Assembly: GCF_900091455.1 (NCBI RefSeq)
Contig: NZ_LT607412.1
Location: 5,952,001-6,016,000 of the forward strand
DNA: 64,000 bases
Reading direction: 5' to 3'
DNA from: Micromonospora coriariae
GTDB lineage: Bacteria; Actinomycetota; Actinomycetes; Mycobacteriales; Micromonosporaceae
Shown: positions 7,606-16,616 of the stretch, piece by piece
How positions within the stretch are numbered: the stretch's first letter is position 1
Layout of the letters: each line of letters starts with the position of its first letter
Notes under the pieces: model-generated
The model's database searches: none
Seen by the model: the letters and a program-made list of their open reading frames with translations, nothing else
Told to the model about the DNA's origin: nothing
Made by a program: the position numbers and the translations under genes

Positions 7606-9042
7606 TCAGGTCAGGTCGACGGTGGGGTAGAGGGGGAACGGGGCCAGCAGGTCGGTGGCCTGGCGGGCGATCTTGTCGGCGAGGGCCGGGTCGAGGGTGT
7701 ACTTGGCCTTCGAGGGGGTGCCGTCGGCGTTGGCGCCGGCCGTGGTCTGGGTGAGCACGGTGTGCATCAGCTCCGCCGTCTGGTCCATCTCCGCGGTGCC
7801 CAGGCCGCGGGTCGTCAGCGCCGGCGTGCCGATCCGGATGCCGGAGGTGTACCAGGCGCCGTTCGGGTCCTGCGGGACCGAGTTGCGGTTGGTGACGATG
7901 CCCGAGTCCAGCAGCGCCTGCTCGGCCTGCCGGCCGGTGAGCCCGTACCCGGACACGTCGATCAGCACCAGGTGGTTGTCGGTGCCGCCGGTGACCAGCT
8001 TCGCGCCCCGGCTCAGCAGCCCCTCCGCGAGGGCCTGCGCGTTGTCGACGATCCGCTGGGCGTAGTCGGCGAAGTCGGGGCGGCGGGCCTCGGCCAGGGC
8101 GACCGCCTTGGCGGCCATCACGTGCGGCAGCGGACCGCCGAGCACCATGGGGCAGCCCCGGTCCACCTGGTCGGCCAGCTCGGGCTGGCAGAGCACCATG
8201 CCGCCGCGCGGGCCGCGCAACGACTTGTGCGTGGTGGTGGTGACGATGTGCGCGTGCGGCACCGGGTCGAAGTCGCCGGTGAACACCTTGCCCGCCACCA
8301 GGCCCGCGAAGTGCGCCATGTCCACCATGAAGGTGGCGCCGACCGAGTCGGCGATCTCCCGCAGGATCCGGAAGTTCACCTTCCGGGGGTACGCCGAGTA
8401 GCCGCCGACCAGGATCAGCGGCTTGAACTCGCGGGCCACCTCGGCCACCCGGTCGTAGTCGATGAGGCCGGTCGCCGGGTCGGTGCCGTAGCTGCGCTGG
8501 TCGAACATCTTGCCGGAGATGTTCGGCCGGAAGCCGTGCGTGAGGTGGCCGCCGGCGTCCAGCGACATGCCGAGCATCCGCTGGTTGCCCAGCTCGCGGC
8601 GCAGCGCGAACCAGTCGGCCTCGGTGAGGTCGTTGACCTGGCGCACCTGCGCCTTCTTCAGCGCGGGGGACTCCACCCGGTCGGCCAGCACCGCCCAGAA
8701 CGCGACCAGGTTGGCGTCGATGCCCGAGTGCGGCTGCACGTAGGCGTGCGCCGCGCCGAACAGCTCGCGGGCGTGCTCGGCGGCGAGCGCCTCGACGGTG
8801 TCGACGTTCTGGCAACCGGCGTAGAAGCGGCGCCCGACGGTGCCCTCGGCGTACTTGTCGCTGAACCAGTTGCCCATCGCGAGCAGGGTCGCCGGGGAGG
8901 CGTAGTTCTCGCTGGCGATGAGCTTGAGAGACTCCCGCTGATCGGTCAGCTCGGCGCCGATGGCGTCGGCCACCCGCGGCTCGACAGCCCGGATCACCTC
9001 GAGGGCACTCCGGAAAGCGGTGGACTCGGCGTTGCGCGACAT
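7606..9042 (-). CDS. glyA: Serine hydroxymethyltransferase
   Basis: A 478-aa PLP enzyme that interconverts serine plus tetrahydrofolate with glycine plus 5,10-methylene-THF in the cytosol. The PLP lysine is in [14 protein letters not shown]; other SHMT signatures are [24 protein letters not shown] and [14 protein letters not shown]. It is longer than the usual 420 aa because of an insertion near residues 125-170 (around [16 protein letters not shown]), also present in other actinobacterial GlyA. The ATG at 9040-9042 has a strong AGGAGG (9047-9052). The reading frame continues upstream but not as a plausible protein. A ZTP riboswitch lies directly before the Shine-Dalgarno and links expression to 10-formyl-THF status. 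Confidence 0.96.
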   Translation of the reverse strand: MSRNAESTAFRSALEVIRAVEPRVADAIGAELTDQRESLKLIASENYASPATLLAMGNWFSDKYAEGTVGRRFYAGCQNVDTVEALAAEHARELFGAAHAYVQPHSGIDANLVAFWAVLADRVESPALKKAQVRQVNDLTEADWFALRRELGNQRMLGMSLDAGGHLTHGFRPNISGKMFDQRSYGTDPATGLIDYDRVAEVAREFKPLILVGGYSAYPRKVNFRILREIADSVGATFMVDMAHFAGLVAGKVFTGDFDPVPHAHIVTTTTHKSLRGPRGGMVLCQPELADQVDRGCPMVLGGPLPHVMAAKAVALAEARRPDFADYAQRIVDNAQALAEGLLSRGAKLVTGGTDNHLVLIDVSGYGLTGRQAEQALLDSGIVTNRNSVPQDPNGAWYTSGIRIGTPALTTRGLGTAEMDQTAELMHTVLTQTTAGANADGTPSKAKYTLDPALADKIARQATDLLAPFPLYPTVDLT

Positions 9043-9063
9043 GCGACCTCCTACAGACGTGCG

Positions 9064-9150
9064 GAAGGCCCAGGCGCTCGGCAAACGTCCTCGTGACGGG
9101 GCCGCTCCCCGATGGTTCTCCATCCCCACGCGCCAGTAACGGCCCGGGCC
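9064..9150 (-). ncRNA. ZTP riboswitch (pfl motif) controlling glyA
   Basis: Reading the minus strand from 9150, the pfl-motif hallmarks occur in order: ACTGGCG (9131-9137), GTGGGGATGG then AACCATCGGGGAGCGG (about 9102-9117) and the 3' signature CGCCTGGGCC (9067-9076). The element ends about 12 nt before the glyA Shine-Dalgarno, so it probably controls ribosome access or transcription. The pfl motif binds ZMP/ZTP, which accumulates when 10-formyl-THF is short, and turns on folate/one-carbon genes such as glyA (established family knowledge). The covariation-defined helices were not computed. Confidence 0.85.
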
Positions 9151-9297
9151 GATCCTACCGGCCCGGTCCGGGCCCGCCCGGCCGACCTCCGGACACGACC
9201 CGCCGAGGTGGTTGGGCCGGCCGTGGCAGGGCAATCGGTAGGGGTCTGCCGCGCCGGTGCGGGTGCGGCCGCCGTCCGCACGAGAGGAGTCGACACC

Positions 9298-10104
9298 ATG
9301 ACCACACCGACCACCGAGCGTCCGCTCGCCGTGGTGACCGGGGCGTCCAGCGGGATCGGGTACGAGTTGGCCGCGCAGTTCGCCGAGCACGGCTTCGACC
9401 TGGTCATCGCCGCCGAGGACGACGGCATCACGACGGTGGCGGAGAAGCTGCGGCGCGACGGCGGCCCGCAGGTCCAGCCGGTACGTGTCGACCTGGCCCG
9501 CGAGCAGGGTGTGCAGGAGTTGGTGGCGGCCGTCGCCGCGACCGGGCGCCCGCTGGACGCGCTGGCACTCAACGCCGGCCGGGGCGCCGGCGGCGCCTTC
9601 GTCGGCGGCACCGACCTGCGTGACGAGCTCGAGATCGTCGACCTGAACGTGCGCTCGACTGTGCACCTGGCCAAGCGGCTGCTGCCGGGAATGGTCGAGC
9701 GGGGCGCGGGCCGGGTGCTGTTCACCTCCTCGATCGCCTCCACCATGCCCGGGCCGTTCCAGGCGGTCTACAACGCGTCGAAGTCGTTCGTGCAGTCCTT
9801 CGCCGAGGCGCTGCGCAACGAGCTGAAGGACAGCGGCGTCACGGTGACCTCACTGATGCCCGGTCCGACCGACACCGGGTTCTTCGACCGGGCCGACATG
9901 GAGGACACCCGGGTGGGCTCGGGGAAGAAGGACGACCCGGCGAAGGTCGCCGCGCAGGGCTTCGCCGCGTTGATGAAGGGCGATCAGACGGTCACCACGG
10001 GTTCGCTGATGAACAAGGTGCAGACCGCGGTCGGCAAGGTCGTCCCGGACAAGCTCAAGTCCGAGCAGCACCGCCGGATGGCCGAGCCGGGCTCGGGCGA
10101 CTGA
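9298..10104 (+). CDS. Short-chain dehydrogenase/reductase (SDR)
   Basis: A 268-aa classical [11 protein letters not shown] (residues 14-21) is the Rossmann NAD(P)-binding loop, LNAG (residues 97-100) the NAG motif, TSSIAS holds the catalytic Ser and YNASK gives Tyr/Lys. The [10 protein letters not shown] stretch follows the active site. Substrate not predictable. The ATG at 9298 follows GAGAGGAG; longer upstream readings are not coding-like. It is divergent from glyA and ends at a strong bidirectional hairpin. Confidence 0.9.
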   Translation: MTTPTTERPLAVVTGASSGIGYELAAQFAEHGFDLVIAAEDDGITTVAEKLRRDGGPQVQPVRVDLAREQGVQELVAAVAATGRPLDALALNAGRGAGGAFVGGTDLRDELEIVDLNVRSTVHLAKRLLPGMVERGAGRVLFTSSIASTMPGPFQAVYNASKSFVQSFAEALRNELKDSGVTVTSLMPGPTDTGFFDRADMEDTRVGSGKKDDPAKVAAQGFAALMKGDQTVTTGSLMNKVQTAVGKVVPDKLKSEQHRRMAEPGSGD

Positions 10105-10133
10105 GCGCGGCACCGCCCCGACCGGGGTGGCGC

Positions 10134-10170
10134 ACGACGAAGGGCCCGGCGGTGCCGGGCCCTTCGTCGT
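10134..10170. terminator. Perfect bidirectional hairpin terminator
   Basis: A 17-bp perfect stem (ACGACGAAGGGCCCGGC, 10134-10150, with its complement at 10154-10170) around a GGT loop. It sits between the convergent SDR and hemerythrin genes. Confidence 0.85.
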
Positions 10171-10180
10171 ACACGGTGGT

Positions 10181-10687
10181 TCAGGCGGTCACCGCGTCGA
10201 TCGCCTTCTTGATCGCCTTCGGCTCGCCGGGGGTACGCGGCGCGTCCGCGCGCAGCGCGATCATCTTCTCGCCGATCTCCTGGAGCTGCTTGCGACCCAG
10301 TGCCTCGCGCACCTTGGGGAACCACTCCTGCTCCTCCTCCTCGACGTGGTGCGTGACGTTCTCGATCAGCACCGTCGTCTTGGCGTTGAAGCGCTCGTCC
10401 TCGGCGTCCATGCTGGCCAGCTCGAAGCAGAGCAGGTCGGCCACGTGGTGCTCCTCGTACGACTCGAGGATGTCGTCCTCCAGGTCGGGCAGGAGCCGGC
10501 GGACCTCCGGGTACATCACCTCGTTCTCCAGGTAGGTGTGCACGGTCAGGGCCTCCAGGATCTGGCCCACCAGCTTCTGTCGCTGACTCGCCGGCCCCTC
10601 CTCGGCATCCTGGAAAGCCTTGAACAGGCGGCGCATCTCCTTGTGGTCCTCTTTGAGCAGGACGATGGCATCGGTCGACACCGGCAT
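10181..10687 (-). CDS. Hemerythrin HHE-domain protein
   Basis: A 168-aa four-helix protein with the non-haem di-iron ligand pattern of bacterial hemerythrin/HHE proteins: KEDHKEMRRLF (helix 1), HTYLENEVMYPEV (helix 2 H...E), EEHHVADLL (helix 3) and HHVEEEEQEWFP (helix 4 H...E). Such proteins bind O2 or nitric oxide or handle iron/oxidative stress. A Lys-rich C-terminal tail follows. ATG at 10685-10687 after a GGAGG-like sequence. It stands alone between two hairpins. Confidence 0.9.
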   Translation of the reverse strand: MPVSTDAIVLLKEDHKEMRRLFKAFQDAEEGPASQRQKLVGQILEALTVHTYLENEVMYPEVRRLLPDLEDDILESYEEHHVADLLCFELASMDAEDERFNAKTTVLIENVTHHVEEEEQEWFPKVREALGRKQLQEIGEKMIALRADAPRTPGEPKAIKKAIDAVTA

Positions 10688-10760
10688 GACCTCCCTGGAT
10701 CTCGTCTGGTGTCGATCCCGTACCCGGGGGGTGAACTGCGGAAACTGGGTTACCTCGAAC

Positions 10761-10796
10761 GGGTGGGGCCCGGTGCCGAAGCGCCGGGCCCCACCC
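10761..10796 (-). terminator. Hairpin after the subtilase gene
   Basis: GGGTGGGGCCCGG (10761-10773) pairs with CCGGGCCCCACCC (10784-10796) over 13 bp with a 10-nt loop, just downstream of the stop of the minus-strand S8 peptidase. Confidence 0.75.
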
Positions 10797-10811
10797 TTGC
10801 CGCACAGTTGG

Positions 10812-12284
10812 TCAGCGGACCACGTCGTACGCGCTCACCATGCCCGCCCCGTAGAAGCCGTTCCGCGCCCCGCCGGAGCAGGTCGCGTCGTAGGCGGCAC
10901 CCAGCAGCGGGACCGGGTTGTAGACACCCGCGGGGCAGCTCTGCGCCTGGGCGGTGCGCTCCAGGAACGACGCCAGCTGGCCCGGGGACATGCCCGGGTG
11001 GGCCGAGGCCGCCAGCGCCGCGACGCCGGCGACGTGCGGGCCGGACATGGAGGTGCCCTGCTTGTAGCCCCAGCCGTTGGTCCGTGTCGCCGTGTTGAAG
11101 GTGGTGGACAGGATGCCGTCGGTCAGCGTCGACTGGGCACCCTGGGTGCGGAACCGGGTGTCACCACCCGGAGCGGTGACGTCCACGACACCCTGGCCGT
11201 ACGAGGAGTAGTAGCTCTTCTCCCCGGTCGGGCCCACCGCCGAGACGGTCACCACGCCTGCCGCCTCGGCCGGTAGGTCGAGGCAGGCGCTGTTGATGTC
11301 GCGCACCTCGGGCGTCCCGTTGTTCGGGCTGCCCACGTCGACCGTCTTGTGCGCCAGGTCGACGTTGGAGTTGCCCGCGGACGCGACGTTGAGCACGCCC
11401 TTGCTGTGCGAGTAGCGGATGGCACGCTGCACGGCCTGCCACACCGGGCGCTGGCGCGCGTCGTTGCGGCAGTTGAACTCCCACGGGTCGATGTAGTAGC
11501 TGTTGTTCGTGACCTTCATGCCGTGCTCGGCGGCCCAGAGGAAGCCGCAGACCGCCGCCTCGGGGTAGATGAATCCGTCGTTGTTGACCACCTTGACGGC
11601 GGCCACCTTGACGCCCGGCGCGACGCCGGTGACGCCGACGCCGTTGATGGCGGCGGCGATGGTGCCCGCCACGTGGGTGCCGTGGTCGGAGGTGGTCGGG
11701 TTCCAGGCCGCCTCGGTGGTGTCGACGACGCCGCCAAGACAGGACGTGCTCTTGTCCTTGGCGATCTGGCTGGCCAGGTCGGGGTGACTGGAGGAGATGC
11801 CGCTGTCCAGCACGCCCACCACCACGTCGGCGCTTCCGGTGGTGACGGCGTGGGCCTGCGGAACGCCGATCATCGGCATGTCCCACTGCTGGCCGAACAG
11901 GGGCTCGGCGGTCGGGTCACCGGTGGCGCCGGCGAGGTCGGCGGCGGAGACCTCCACGGTCTCGCCCTCGTCGAGAGCGGTGCCGAGCCCGGTGGTCGCG
12001 GCGACCGACTCGACTCCGGCTCCCGCCACCTCGGTGGCGAAGTCGGGGTTGCTGGAGCGGGCGACGAGCACACCAATCTGCTGGTAGCTGGCCATCACGG
12101 TGCCCTTGGCGGCGGCCACCCGGGCAGCGGCCCTGTCGTTGGCCGCGCCCTGCGGGGCGAGGACCAGGAACGTCGTGTCCGGGCCGACGGCCGCGGCCGG
12201 TGATGGTGCGCCGGTGACGGCGAGACCGACCCCGAGGGTCACCGCGGACGCGGCGGCCAGTGTCTTGTTGCGGAGGTTCTTCAC
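10812..12284 (-). CDS. Secreted S8 (subtilisin-like) serine peptidase
   Basis: A 490-aa secreted protease. A Sec signal peptide starts VKNLRNKTLAAASAV and ends near SPAAAVG; a propeptide covers about residues 35-125. The catalytic triad is Asp in VVVGVLDSGI, His in DHGTHVAGT and Ser in GTSMSGPHVAG, with the oxyanion Asn in ASAGNSN. The GTG at 12282-12284 is chosen because it opens directly on the Lys/Arg-rich signal n-region with a GGGAG upstream; the longer in-frame extension looks non-coding. Paired cysteines in the catalytic domain suggest disulfides. Role: extracellular protein degradation. A terminator follows at 10761-10796. Confidence 0.92.
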   Translation of the reverse strand: MKNLRNKTLAAASAVTLGVGLAVTGAPSPAAAVGPDTTFLVLAPQGAANDRAAARVAAAKGTVMASYQQIGVLVARSSNPDFATEVAGAGVESVAATTGLGTALDEGETVEVSAADLAGATGDPTAEPLFGQQWDMPMIGVPQAHAVTTGSADVVVGVLDSGISSSHPDLASQIAKDKSTSCLGGVVDTTEAAWNPTTSDHGTHVAGTIAAAINGVGVTGVAPGVKVAAVKVVNNDGFIYPEAAVCGFLWAAEHGMKVTNNSYYIDPWEFNCRNDARQRPVWQAVQRAIRYSHSKGVLNVASAGNSNVDLAHKTVDVGSPNNGTPEVRDINSACLDLPAEAAGVVTVSAVGPTGEKSYYSSYGQGVVDVTAPGGDTRFRTQGAQSTLTDGILSTTFNTATRTNGWGYKQGTSMSGPHVAGVAALAASAHPGMSPGQLASFLERTAQAQSCPAGVYNPVPLLGAAYDATCSGGARNGFYGAGMVSAYDVVR

Positions 12285-12429
12285 GCGGACTCCCAGGAGC
12301 GGGGATCGACCGGTGCGCTCCCGGGCGGGGAGCGAGCGGCCGAGGGCGGGCGGGATGCCCGTCTCTGGTAGTCGAGCGCAGACGGCGGGTGTGGCGTTAC
12401 ACACACCCCGGCGAGCGGGACGAAAGGTG

Positions 12430-13299
12430 TCAGACCGTGGCCAGGGTGCGGGGGATCTCGTCGAGCAGTTCCCGGGCCAGGAAGCCGATCCGGCCATGCC
12501 GGGGGATCAGCCGCTGGCCGCTCACCGCGTGCGCGAACGCCGCCCAGCAGGCGGCCTGCGCCGGCTCGGCTCCCCGGGAGAGCAGCCCGGCCAGCAGCCC
12601 GGCGAGCACGTCCCCGCTGCCCGAGGTGCCCAGCCCGGCGTCGCCGCTCTCCTCGCGCCAGCGCCGCCCGTCCGGGGTGGCCAGGTGCCCGTGGAGCGAG
12701 ACGACCGCCTCGTACCGGACGGCCAGCTCGGCGGCCTCGGCGTCCAGGTCGTCGCCCGGGTCCCGGCCGAGCAGGTGCCCGGCCTCGGTGACGTTCGGGG
12801 TCAGCACCACGGGTCGCCCCGAGCCGACCAGCAGTTCCGGCTCGTGGCTGAGCGCACCCAGGGCGTACGCGTCGAGCACCAGCGGGGTGCGCGGTCCCGC
12901 CGCGTCCAGGACCAGGCGCAGCAGCTCCCGCGTCTCGTCGATCCCCTTCAGCCCCGGCCCGAGAGCCACCACGTCGGCATGACCGATCAACTCGCCGAGC
13001 TGGCCGTCCCCGTCGGCGGCGACCGCGCCGGTCCGGGTCTCCGGCAGCCCGATCACCAGCGCCTCGGGCACCTGGACGCTCAGCGTGGCAGCGGTGGACT
13101 CGGCGGCGGTGAGCTGGAGCACCCCGGCGCCGGCGCGCAACGCGGCGACCCCGGCGAGCAGTACCGCGCCGGGGGTGAAACGGGAGCCGCCGACCACCAG
13201 CACGGTGCCCCGGCTCTCCTTGCCGCCGGTCGGGACCGGCAGCTCCCAGTTCCGCAGCAGCCCCGGCGTGATCACCTGCACGTCAGACGGGCTCGGCAT
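12430..13299 (-). CDS. nnrD: ADP-dependent NAD(P)H-hydrate dehydratase
   Basis: A 289-aa ribokinase-fold enzyme of the YjeF C-terminal/CARKD family, which repairs hydrated NAD(P)H using ADP. Signatures are VLVVGGSRFTPGAVLLAG, VVALGPGLKG, VLTPNVTEAGHLLG and the nucleotide-binding GTSGSGDVLAGLLAG. It lacks the N-terminal epimerase domain, so the epimerase (NnrE) must be elsewhere. The start overlaps the 3' end of the histidine phosphatase gene by 17 nt, implying one operon and translational coupling. Confidence 0.9.
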   Translation of the reverse strand: MPSPSDVQVITPGLLRNWELPVPTGGKESRGTVLVVGGSRFTPGAVLLAGVAALRAGAGVLQLTAAESTAATLSVQVPEALVIGLPETRTGAVAADGDGQLGELIGHADVVALGPGLKGIDETRELLRLVLDAAGPRTPLVLDAYALGALSHEPELLVGSGRPVVLTPNVTEAGHLLGRDPGDDLDAEAAELAVRYEAVVSLHGHLATPDGRRWREESGDAGLGTSGSGDVLAGLLAGLLSRGAEPAQAACWAAFAHAVSGQRLIPRHGRIGFLARELLDEIPRTLATV

Positions 13300-14014
13300 G
13301 GACCTCGTCCTCCCTGGTCGACTGTGCGCCGTGCCGGCGCAGGTGGCCGACCTCGTTGAACCCGCCCGGCGTCAGCCGGCCCTCGTCGTCGGCCGACCAG
13401 TCGGTGATCGAGCAGTTGGCGATCACGTGTTCGCGGGTCAGCGCCATCAGTTCCGCCTCGGTCAGCCCCTCCACCAGGTAGCGCAGCAGGAACACCAGCG
13501 CGTCGTGACCGAAGAGCAGCACCCGCTGGCCGGCGTGGTCCCGGCGCAGGTCCCCGAGGAGCGCCCGTAGCCGCAGCGCCACGTCGGTCCAGGACTCCCC
13601 GCCGGGCGGCCGGTAGTAGAACTTGCCCAGCCGGGTCCGGCGTTCGGCCTCGTCCGGGAACCGCCGGCGCACCCCGTGCCCGGTCAGCCCGTCGAGGACG
13701 CCCAGCTCCCGGTCGCGCAGCCGCTCGTCCCGGCTGACCGGCACCCCGGTCCCGTGCAGTGCCAGCTCGGCGGTGGAGACCGCCCGCAGGTACGGCGAGA
13801 CCACCGCCACGTCCGGGCGCCGGTCCACGGGCAGCCCGGCCAGCCACCGGCCGGTGGCCCGGGCCTGCTCCTCGCCGGTGGGGGAGAGCGGCACGTCGGC
13901 GTCCCGGTGGGTCAGCCCGATCAGGTCCGCACCGTTGGACTCGGCCTCGGTTGCCGCCACGTTCGCGGTGCTCTCGCCATGCCGGATGATCCACAGGGTT
14001 GCCAGTTCGGCCAT
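13283..14014 (-). CDS. Histidine phosphatase (phosphoglycerate-mutase-like)
   Basis: A 243-aa member of the histidine phosphatase superfamily. The phospho-histidine motif is IIRHGESTAN (His11), the first Arg pocket SPYLRAVSTAEL, and the second catalytic His is in LLFGHDALVF. The exact substrate is unknown; proteins of this type in actinobacteria act on small phosphorylated compounds. ATG at 14012-14014; it overlaps nnrD by 17 nt, so the two are probably co-transcribed. Confidence 0.87.
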   Translation of the reverse strand: MAELATLWIIRHGESTANVAATEAESNGADLIGLTHRDADVPLSPTGEEQARATGRWLAGLPVDRRPDVAVVSPYLRAVSTAELALHGTGVPVSRDERLRDRELGVLDGLTGHGVRRRFPDEAERRTRLGKFYYRPPGGESWTDVALRLRALLGDLRRDHAGQRVLLFGHDALVFLLRYLVEGLTEAELMALTREHVIANCSITDWSADDEGRLTPGGFNEVGHLRRHGAQSTREDEVHAEPV

Positions 14015-14141
14015 GCGGCACCCCCTACCCGGCCGGGCTGACCCGTAACCGCCGGACCGGCGCCAGGCAGGGCGGGGCGTGAACGCGACCCGGCCGGGTA
14101 AGCGTGCGCTTCACCGCGAGCCGACAAAGGGGAGGTGCGCC

Positions 14142-14381
14142 GTGGCGACGATGGTCAAGGAGCAGATGAGCCCGGTCAAGGACAAGAACTACGACCTGAT
14201 TCGGGCGTTGCAGATGTCGCTGGAGAACGTGTACCGGATGGACACGTACATCGCCGACGCCGAGCAGCGTGGCGACAGTGAACTGGCCAACTGGTTCCGC
14301 ATGATCCAGGACAACAGCCGTAAGGCGGGCGACCAGGGCAAGCAGATGCTGATGTCCCGGATGCAGCAGGAGAAGCGCTGA
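14142..14381 (+). CDS. Small charged helical protein, function unknown
   Basis: A 79-aa protein beginning VATMVKEQMSPVKD, with long amphipathic helices (YDLIRALQMSLENVYRMDTY, LANWFRMIQDNSRKAGD) and a Met/Gln/Lys-rich end. Likely soluble and all-alpha. The GTG at 14142 lies 6 nt after a strong GGGGAGG (14129-14135), which decides it over ATG 14151. No family recognised. It is divergent from the phosphatase/nnrD operon. Confidence 0.7.
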   Translation: MATMVKEQMSPVKDKNYDLIRALQMSLENVYRMDTYIADAEQRGDSELANWFRMIQDNSRKAGDQGKQMLMSRMQQEKR

Positions 14382-14590
14382 CCGCCGGGAACGTCGTCGG
14401 TGCCGAGGCGGATGCCGGTCGATGACCGGCGTCCGCCGCGCTGAACTCCCGCCACCGCCCCGCGTCCCCACGACGCCCTCGATGCACGCGTGTCCCGGTC
14501 AGATTCGGGACAGCGCCGCGAGGGGTCGATGGGGAACAATCTCCGTCCGGGGCGGGCCGCGCCGCCCCGAGACGAAGGGGTGGGTCGGCG

Positions 14591-14917
14591 ATGACGGTCG
14601 TCCGGGGTCTGCGGGAAGCGCTGCTGCTGTTCCTGATCGCCGCTGTTCTGATCGTGGCCGCCGCGGCGGTCTGGGTGGCGATCGACGGGGGTGACTTCAC
14701 CGGCCGACTGGGAATCGCGCTGATGGTGGTGGGCGCACTGTTCGGGGTGACCGGCGACCTGACGCTCAGCCGCATCGGCATGCTGGGCCCGCGCGCCACC
14801 TTCGGGCTCGCGCCGGAGCGCGAGGAGGCCGGCGGCGGGCGGGTGCTCACCGGCGTCGGCATCTTCCTGTTCGTCGGGTTGCCGCTGATCCTGGTCGGCG
14901 TCCTCCTGGTCACCTGA
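14591..14917 (+). CDS. Small membrane protein, function unknown
   Basis: A 108-aa protein with three predicted membrane segments: about residues 10-31 (LLLFLIAAVLIVAAAAVWVA), 41-54 (IALMVVGALFGVTG) and 87-107 (GVGIFLFVGLPLILVGVLL). A short charged loop (EREEAGGG) lies before the last segment. ATG with AAGGGG 10 nt upstream. No family recognised. Confidence 0.65.
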   Translation: MTVVRGLREALLLFLIAAVLIVAAAAVWVAIDGGDFTGRLGIALMVVGALFGVTGDLTLSRIGMLGPRATFGLAPEREEAGGGRVLTGVGIFLFVGLPLILVGVLLVT

Positions 14918-15006
14918 CCCGGCGGCATCAACCTCGGGGTAGCCCACGCCGCGCGCCGCGCCCTTCTCGTCTCCGTCCGATGACCGCGAGGAGCCCACCG
15001 GCGTCG

Positions 15007-15012
15007 TACCCT
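15007..15012 (+). promoter_or_regulatory. -10 box of a leaderless promoter
   Basis: TACCCT lies 7 nt before GTG 15020, which points to a leaderless mRNA and selects 15020 over GTG 15014. Confidence 0.45.
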
Positions 15013-15019
15013 CGTGGGC

Positions 15020-15991
15020 GTGGCCACGGCGGCGGAGGAAATCCTGGTGGGGGAGCGGCTGGTCCGCGTCTCCAGCCCCGACAAGCCGTACTTTCCCGAG
15101 CGCGGGCTGACCAAGCTGGACGTGGTCCGCTACTTCCTCGCGGTGGGCGACGGCATCCTGCGGGCGCTGCGGGACCGGCCGACCATGCTGGAACGCTGGC
15201 CGCGTGGCGTCTTCGAGGGCGCGACGATCGCCACCCGGCAGACCAACCGGGGCGACGCGTTCTACCAGAAGCGGCTGCCGGCGGGGGCGCCCGAGTGGGT
15301 GCGGACCGCGCACATCACCTTTCCCAGCGGCCGCACCGCCGACGAGGTCGCGCCGAGCGAGTTGGCCGTGGTCATCTGGGCGGCCAACCTGGGCACGCTC
15401 CGCTTCCACCCGTGGCCGGTCACCGCCGCCGACGTGGAGCGCCCCGACCAGCTGCGCATCGACCTCGACCCGGCACCCGGCGTGGACTTCGCGCAGGTGG
15501 TGCCGGTCGCCCGGGAGGTGCGGGCGTTCCTCGCCGAGCTGGGCCTGACCGGTTACCCGAAGACCACCGGTGGCCGGGGGCTGCACATCTACCTGTCGAT
15601 CGAGCCGCGGTGGAGCTTCGGCGACTGCCGCCGCGCGGTGCTCGCGCTGGGCCGGGAGATGCAGCGCCGGCTGCCGGAGCTGGTCACCACCACCTGGTGG
15701 CGCGAGCAGCGGGACAAGCCGGTCTTCGTCGACTACAACCAGATGGCCCGGGACCACACGGTGACGTCGGCGTACTCGATCCGGCCGACGCCTGCCGCGT
15801 TGGTCTCCGCGCCGCTGGACTGGTCGGAGCTGGACCAGGTCCGCCCGGAGGACTTCGACGTGCTCTCCGTGCCGGCCCGGTTCGCCGAGCGCGGCGACCC
15901 GCACGCCGGCCTGGACGGCGACCGGCACTCGCTGGAGCCGCTGCTGGAGCTGGCCGACCGGGAGGGGCTGGAGGCCCCACCGGAGCGCTGA
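15020..15991 (+). CDS. LigD-type primase/polymerase (AEP) domain protein, stand-alone
   Basis: About 323 aa corresponding to the whole LigD polymerase domain, with no nuclease or ligase domain attached. Motifs of the archaeo-eukaryotic primase fold are SSPDKPYFPERGLTKLD near the N-terminus, the catalytic acid pair in RIDLDPAPG, then KTTGGRGLHIYL and VFVDYNQMARDHT. Such enzymes fill gaps and add ribonucleotides in bacterial non-homologous end joining or excision repair. No ku or ligD is visible nearby. Start GTG 15020 is chosen from the TACCCT box. Confidence 0.9.
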   Translation: MATAAEEILVGERLVRVSSPDKPYFPERGLTKLDVVRYFLAVGDGILRALRDRPTMLERWPRGVFEGATIATRQTNRGDAFYQKRLPAGAPEWVRTAHITFPSGRTADEVAPSELAVVIWAANLGTLRFHPWPVTAADVERPDQLRIDLDPAPGVDFAQVVPVAREVRAFLAELGLTGYPKTTGGRGLHIYLSIEPRWSFGDCRRAVLALGREMQRRLPELVTTTWWREQRDKPVFVDYNQMARDHTVTSAYSIRPTPAALVSAPLDWSELDQVRPEDFDVLSVPARFAERGDPHAGLDGDRHSLEPLLELADREGLEAPPER

Positions 15992-16003
15992 GCGGCCGGG
16001 CGG

Positions 16004-16510
16004 TCACGCCCAGGGGCTGCCCGCCCCGTCGAACTCCTCGAAAACCAGCCAGGTGCGGGTGGACAGCACCCCCGGGATGCTCTGCACCCGGCCCAGCACG
16101 ACGTCCCGCAGTGCGGCGTTGTCCGGTGCGCGGACCAGCGCGAGCACGTCGTGGTCGCCGCCGAGCAGCGCGGCGTGCTCGATGTAGCGCACCCGGGCCA
16201 GCTCCGCGGAAACCTCCCGCCAGGTGTTCTGCTCGATCGTCAGGGCGATGTACGCCGAGGTGCCCAGGCCGGCCGCCACGGGCGCCACCTGGGCCCGGAA
16301 CCCGGTGATCACCCCGTCGCGCAGCAGCCGCTCCACCCGGGCGTACGCGTTGGTGCGGGAGATGTGGATCCGCTCGGCGAGGGTGCGCACCGAGGTGCGC
16401 CCGTCACGGACCAGCTCGTCGAGGATCCGCCGGTCCACCTCGTCCAGGGGTCGGGCCGATCGTCCCGATCCGGTCGTCCGGCTCCCCCCGTCGGTGGCCT
16501 CCTGGCTCAC
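16004..16510 (-). CDS. Lrp/AsnC-family regulator (BkdR-like)
   Basis: A 168-aa regulator with an N-terminal winged HTH (LDEVDRRILDELVRDGRTSV, then HISRTNAYARVERLLRDGVI) and a C-terminal RAM ligand-binding domain (YIALTIEQ, EHAALLGGDHDVLALVRAPD). It is transcribed divergently from the branched-chain keto-acid dehydrogenase operon 106 bp away, the usual arrangement of the bkd activator BkdR, so it probably senses branched-chain amino acids and controls that operon (inference). GTG 16510 has GAAGGG upstream; the longer in-frame alternative starts at TTG. Confidence 0.87.
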   Translation of the reverse strand: MSQEATDGGSRTTGSGRSARPLDEVDRRILDELVRDGRTSVRTLAERIHISRTNAYARVERLLRDGVITGFRAQVAPVAAGLGTSAYIALTIEQNTWREVSAELARVRYIEHAALLGGDHDVLALVRAPDNAALRDVVLGRVQSIPGVLSTRTWLVFEEFDGAGSPWA

Positions 16511-16616
16511 TGATGCGCCCTTCGCATGCCAACCGTCCCGCCTTCCACCTGGATCTTGAGTCAATCATCCGACAGGCGGAAGCATAGGCCCACCACACGT
16601 CCCAGGAGGTTCCGCC

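Noticed and set aside
9112..9297. N-terminal extension of the SDR gene into the glyA leader
   Set aside because: The extension overlaps the riboswitch, is Arg/Pro-rich, and a ribosome site precedes ATG 9298 where the Rossmann fold begins normally.
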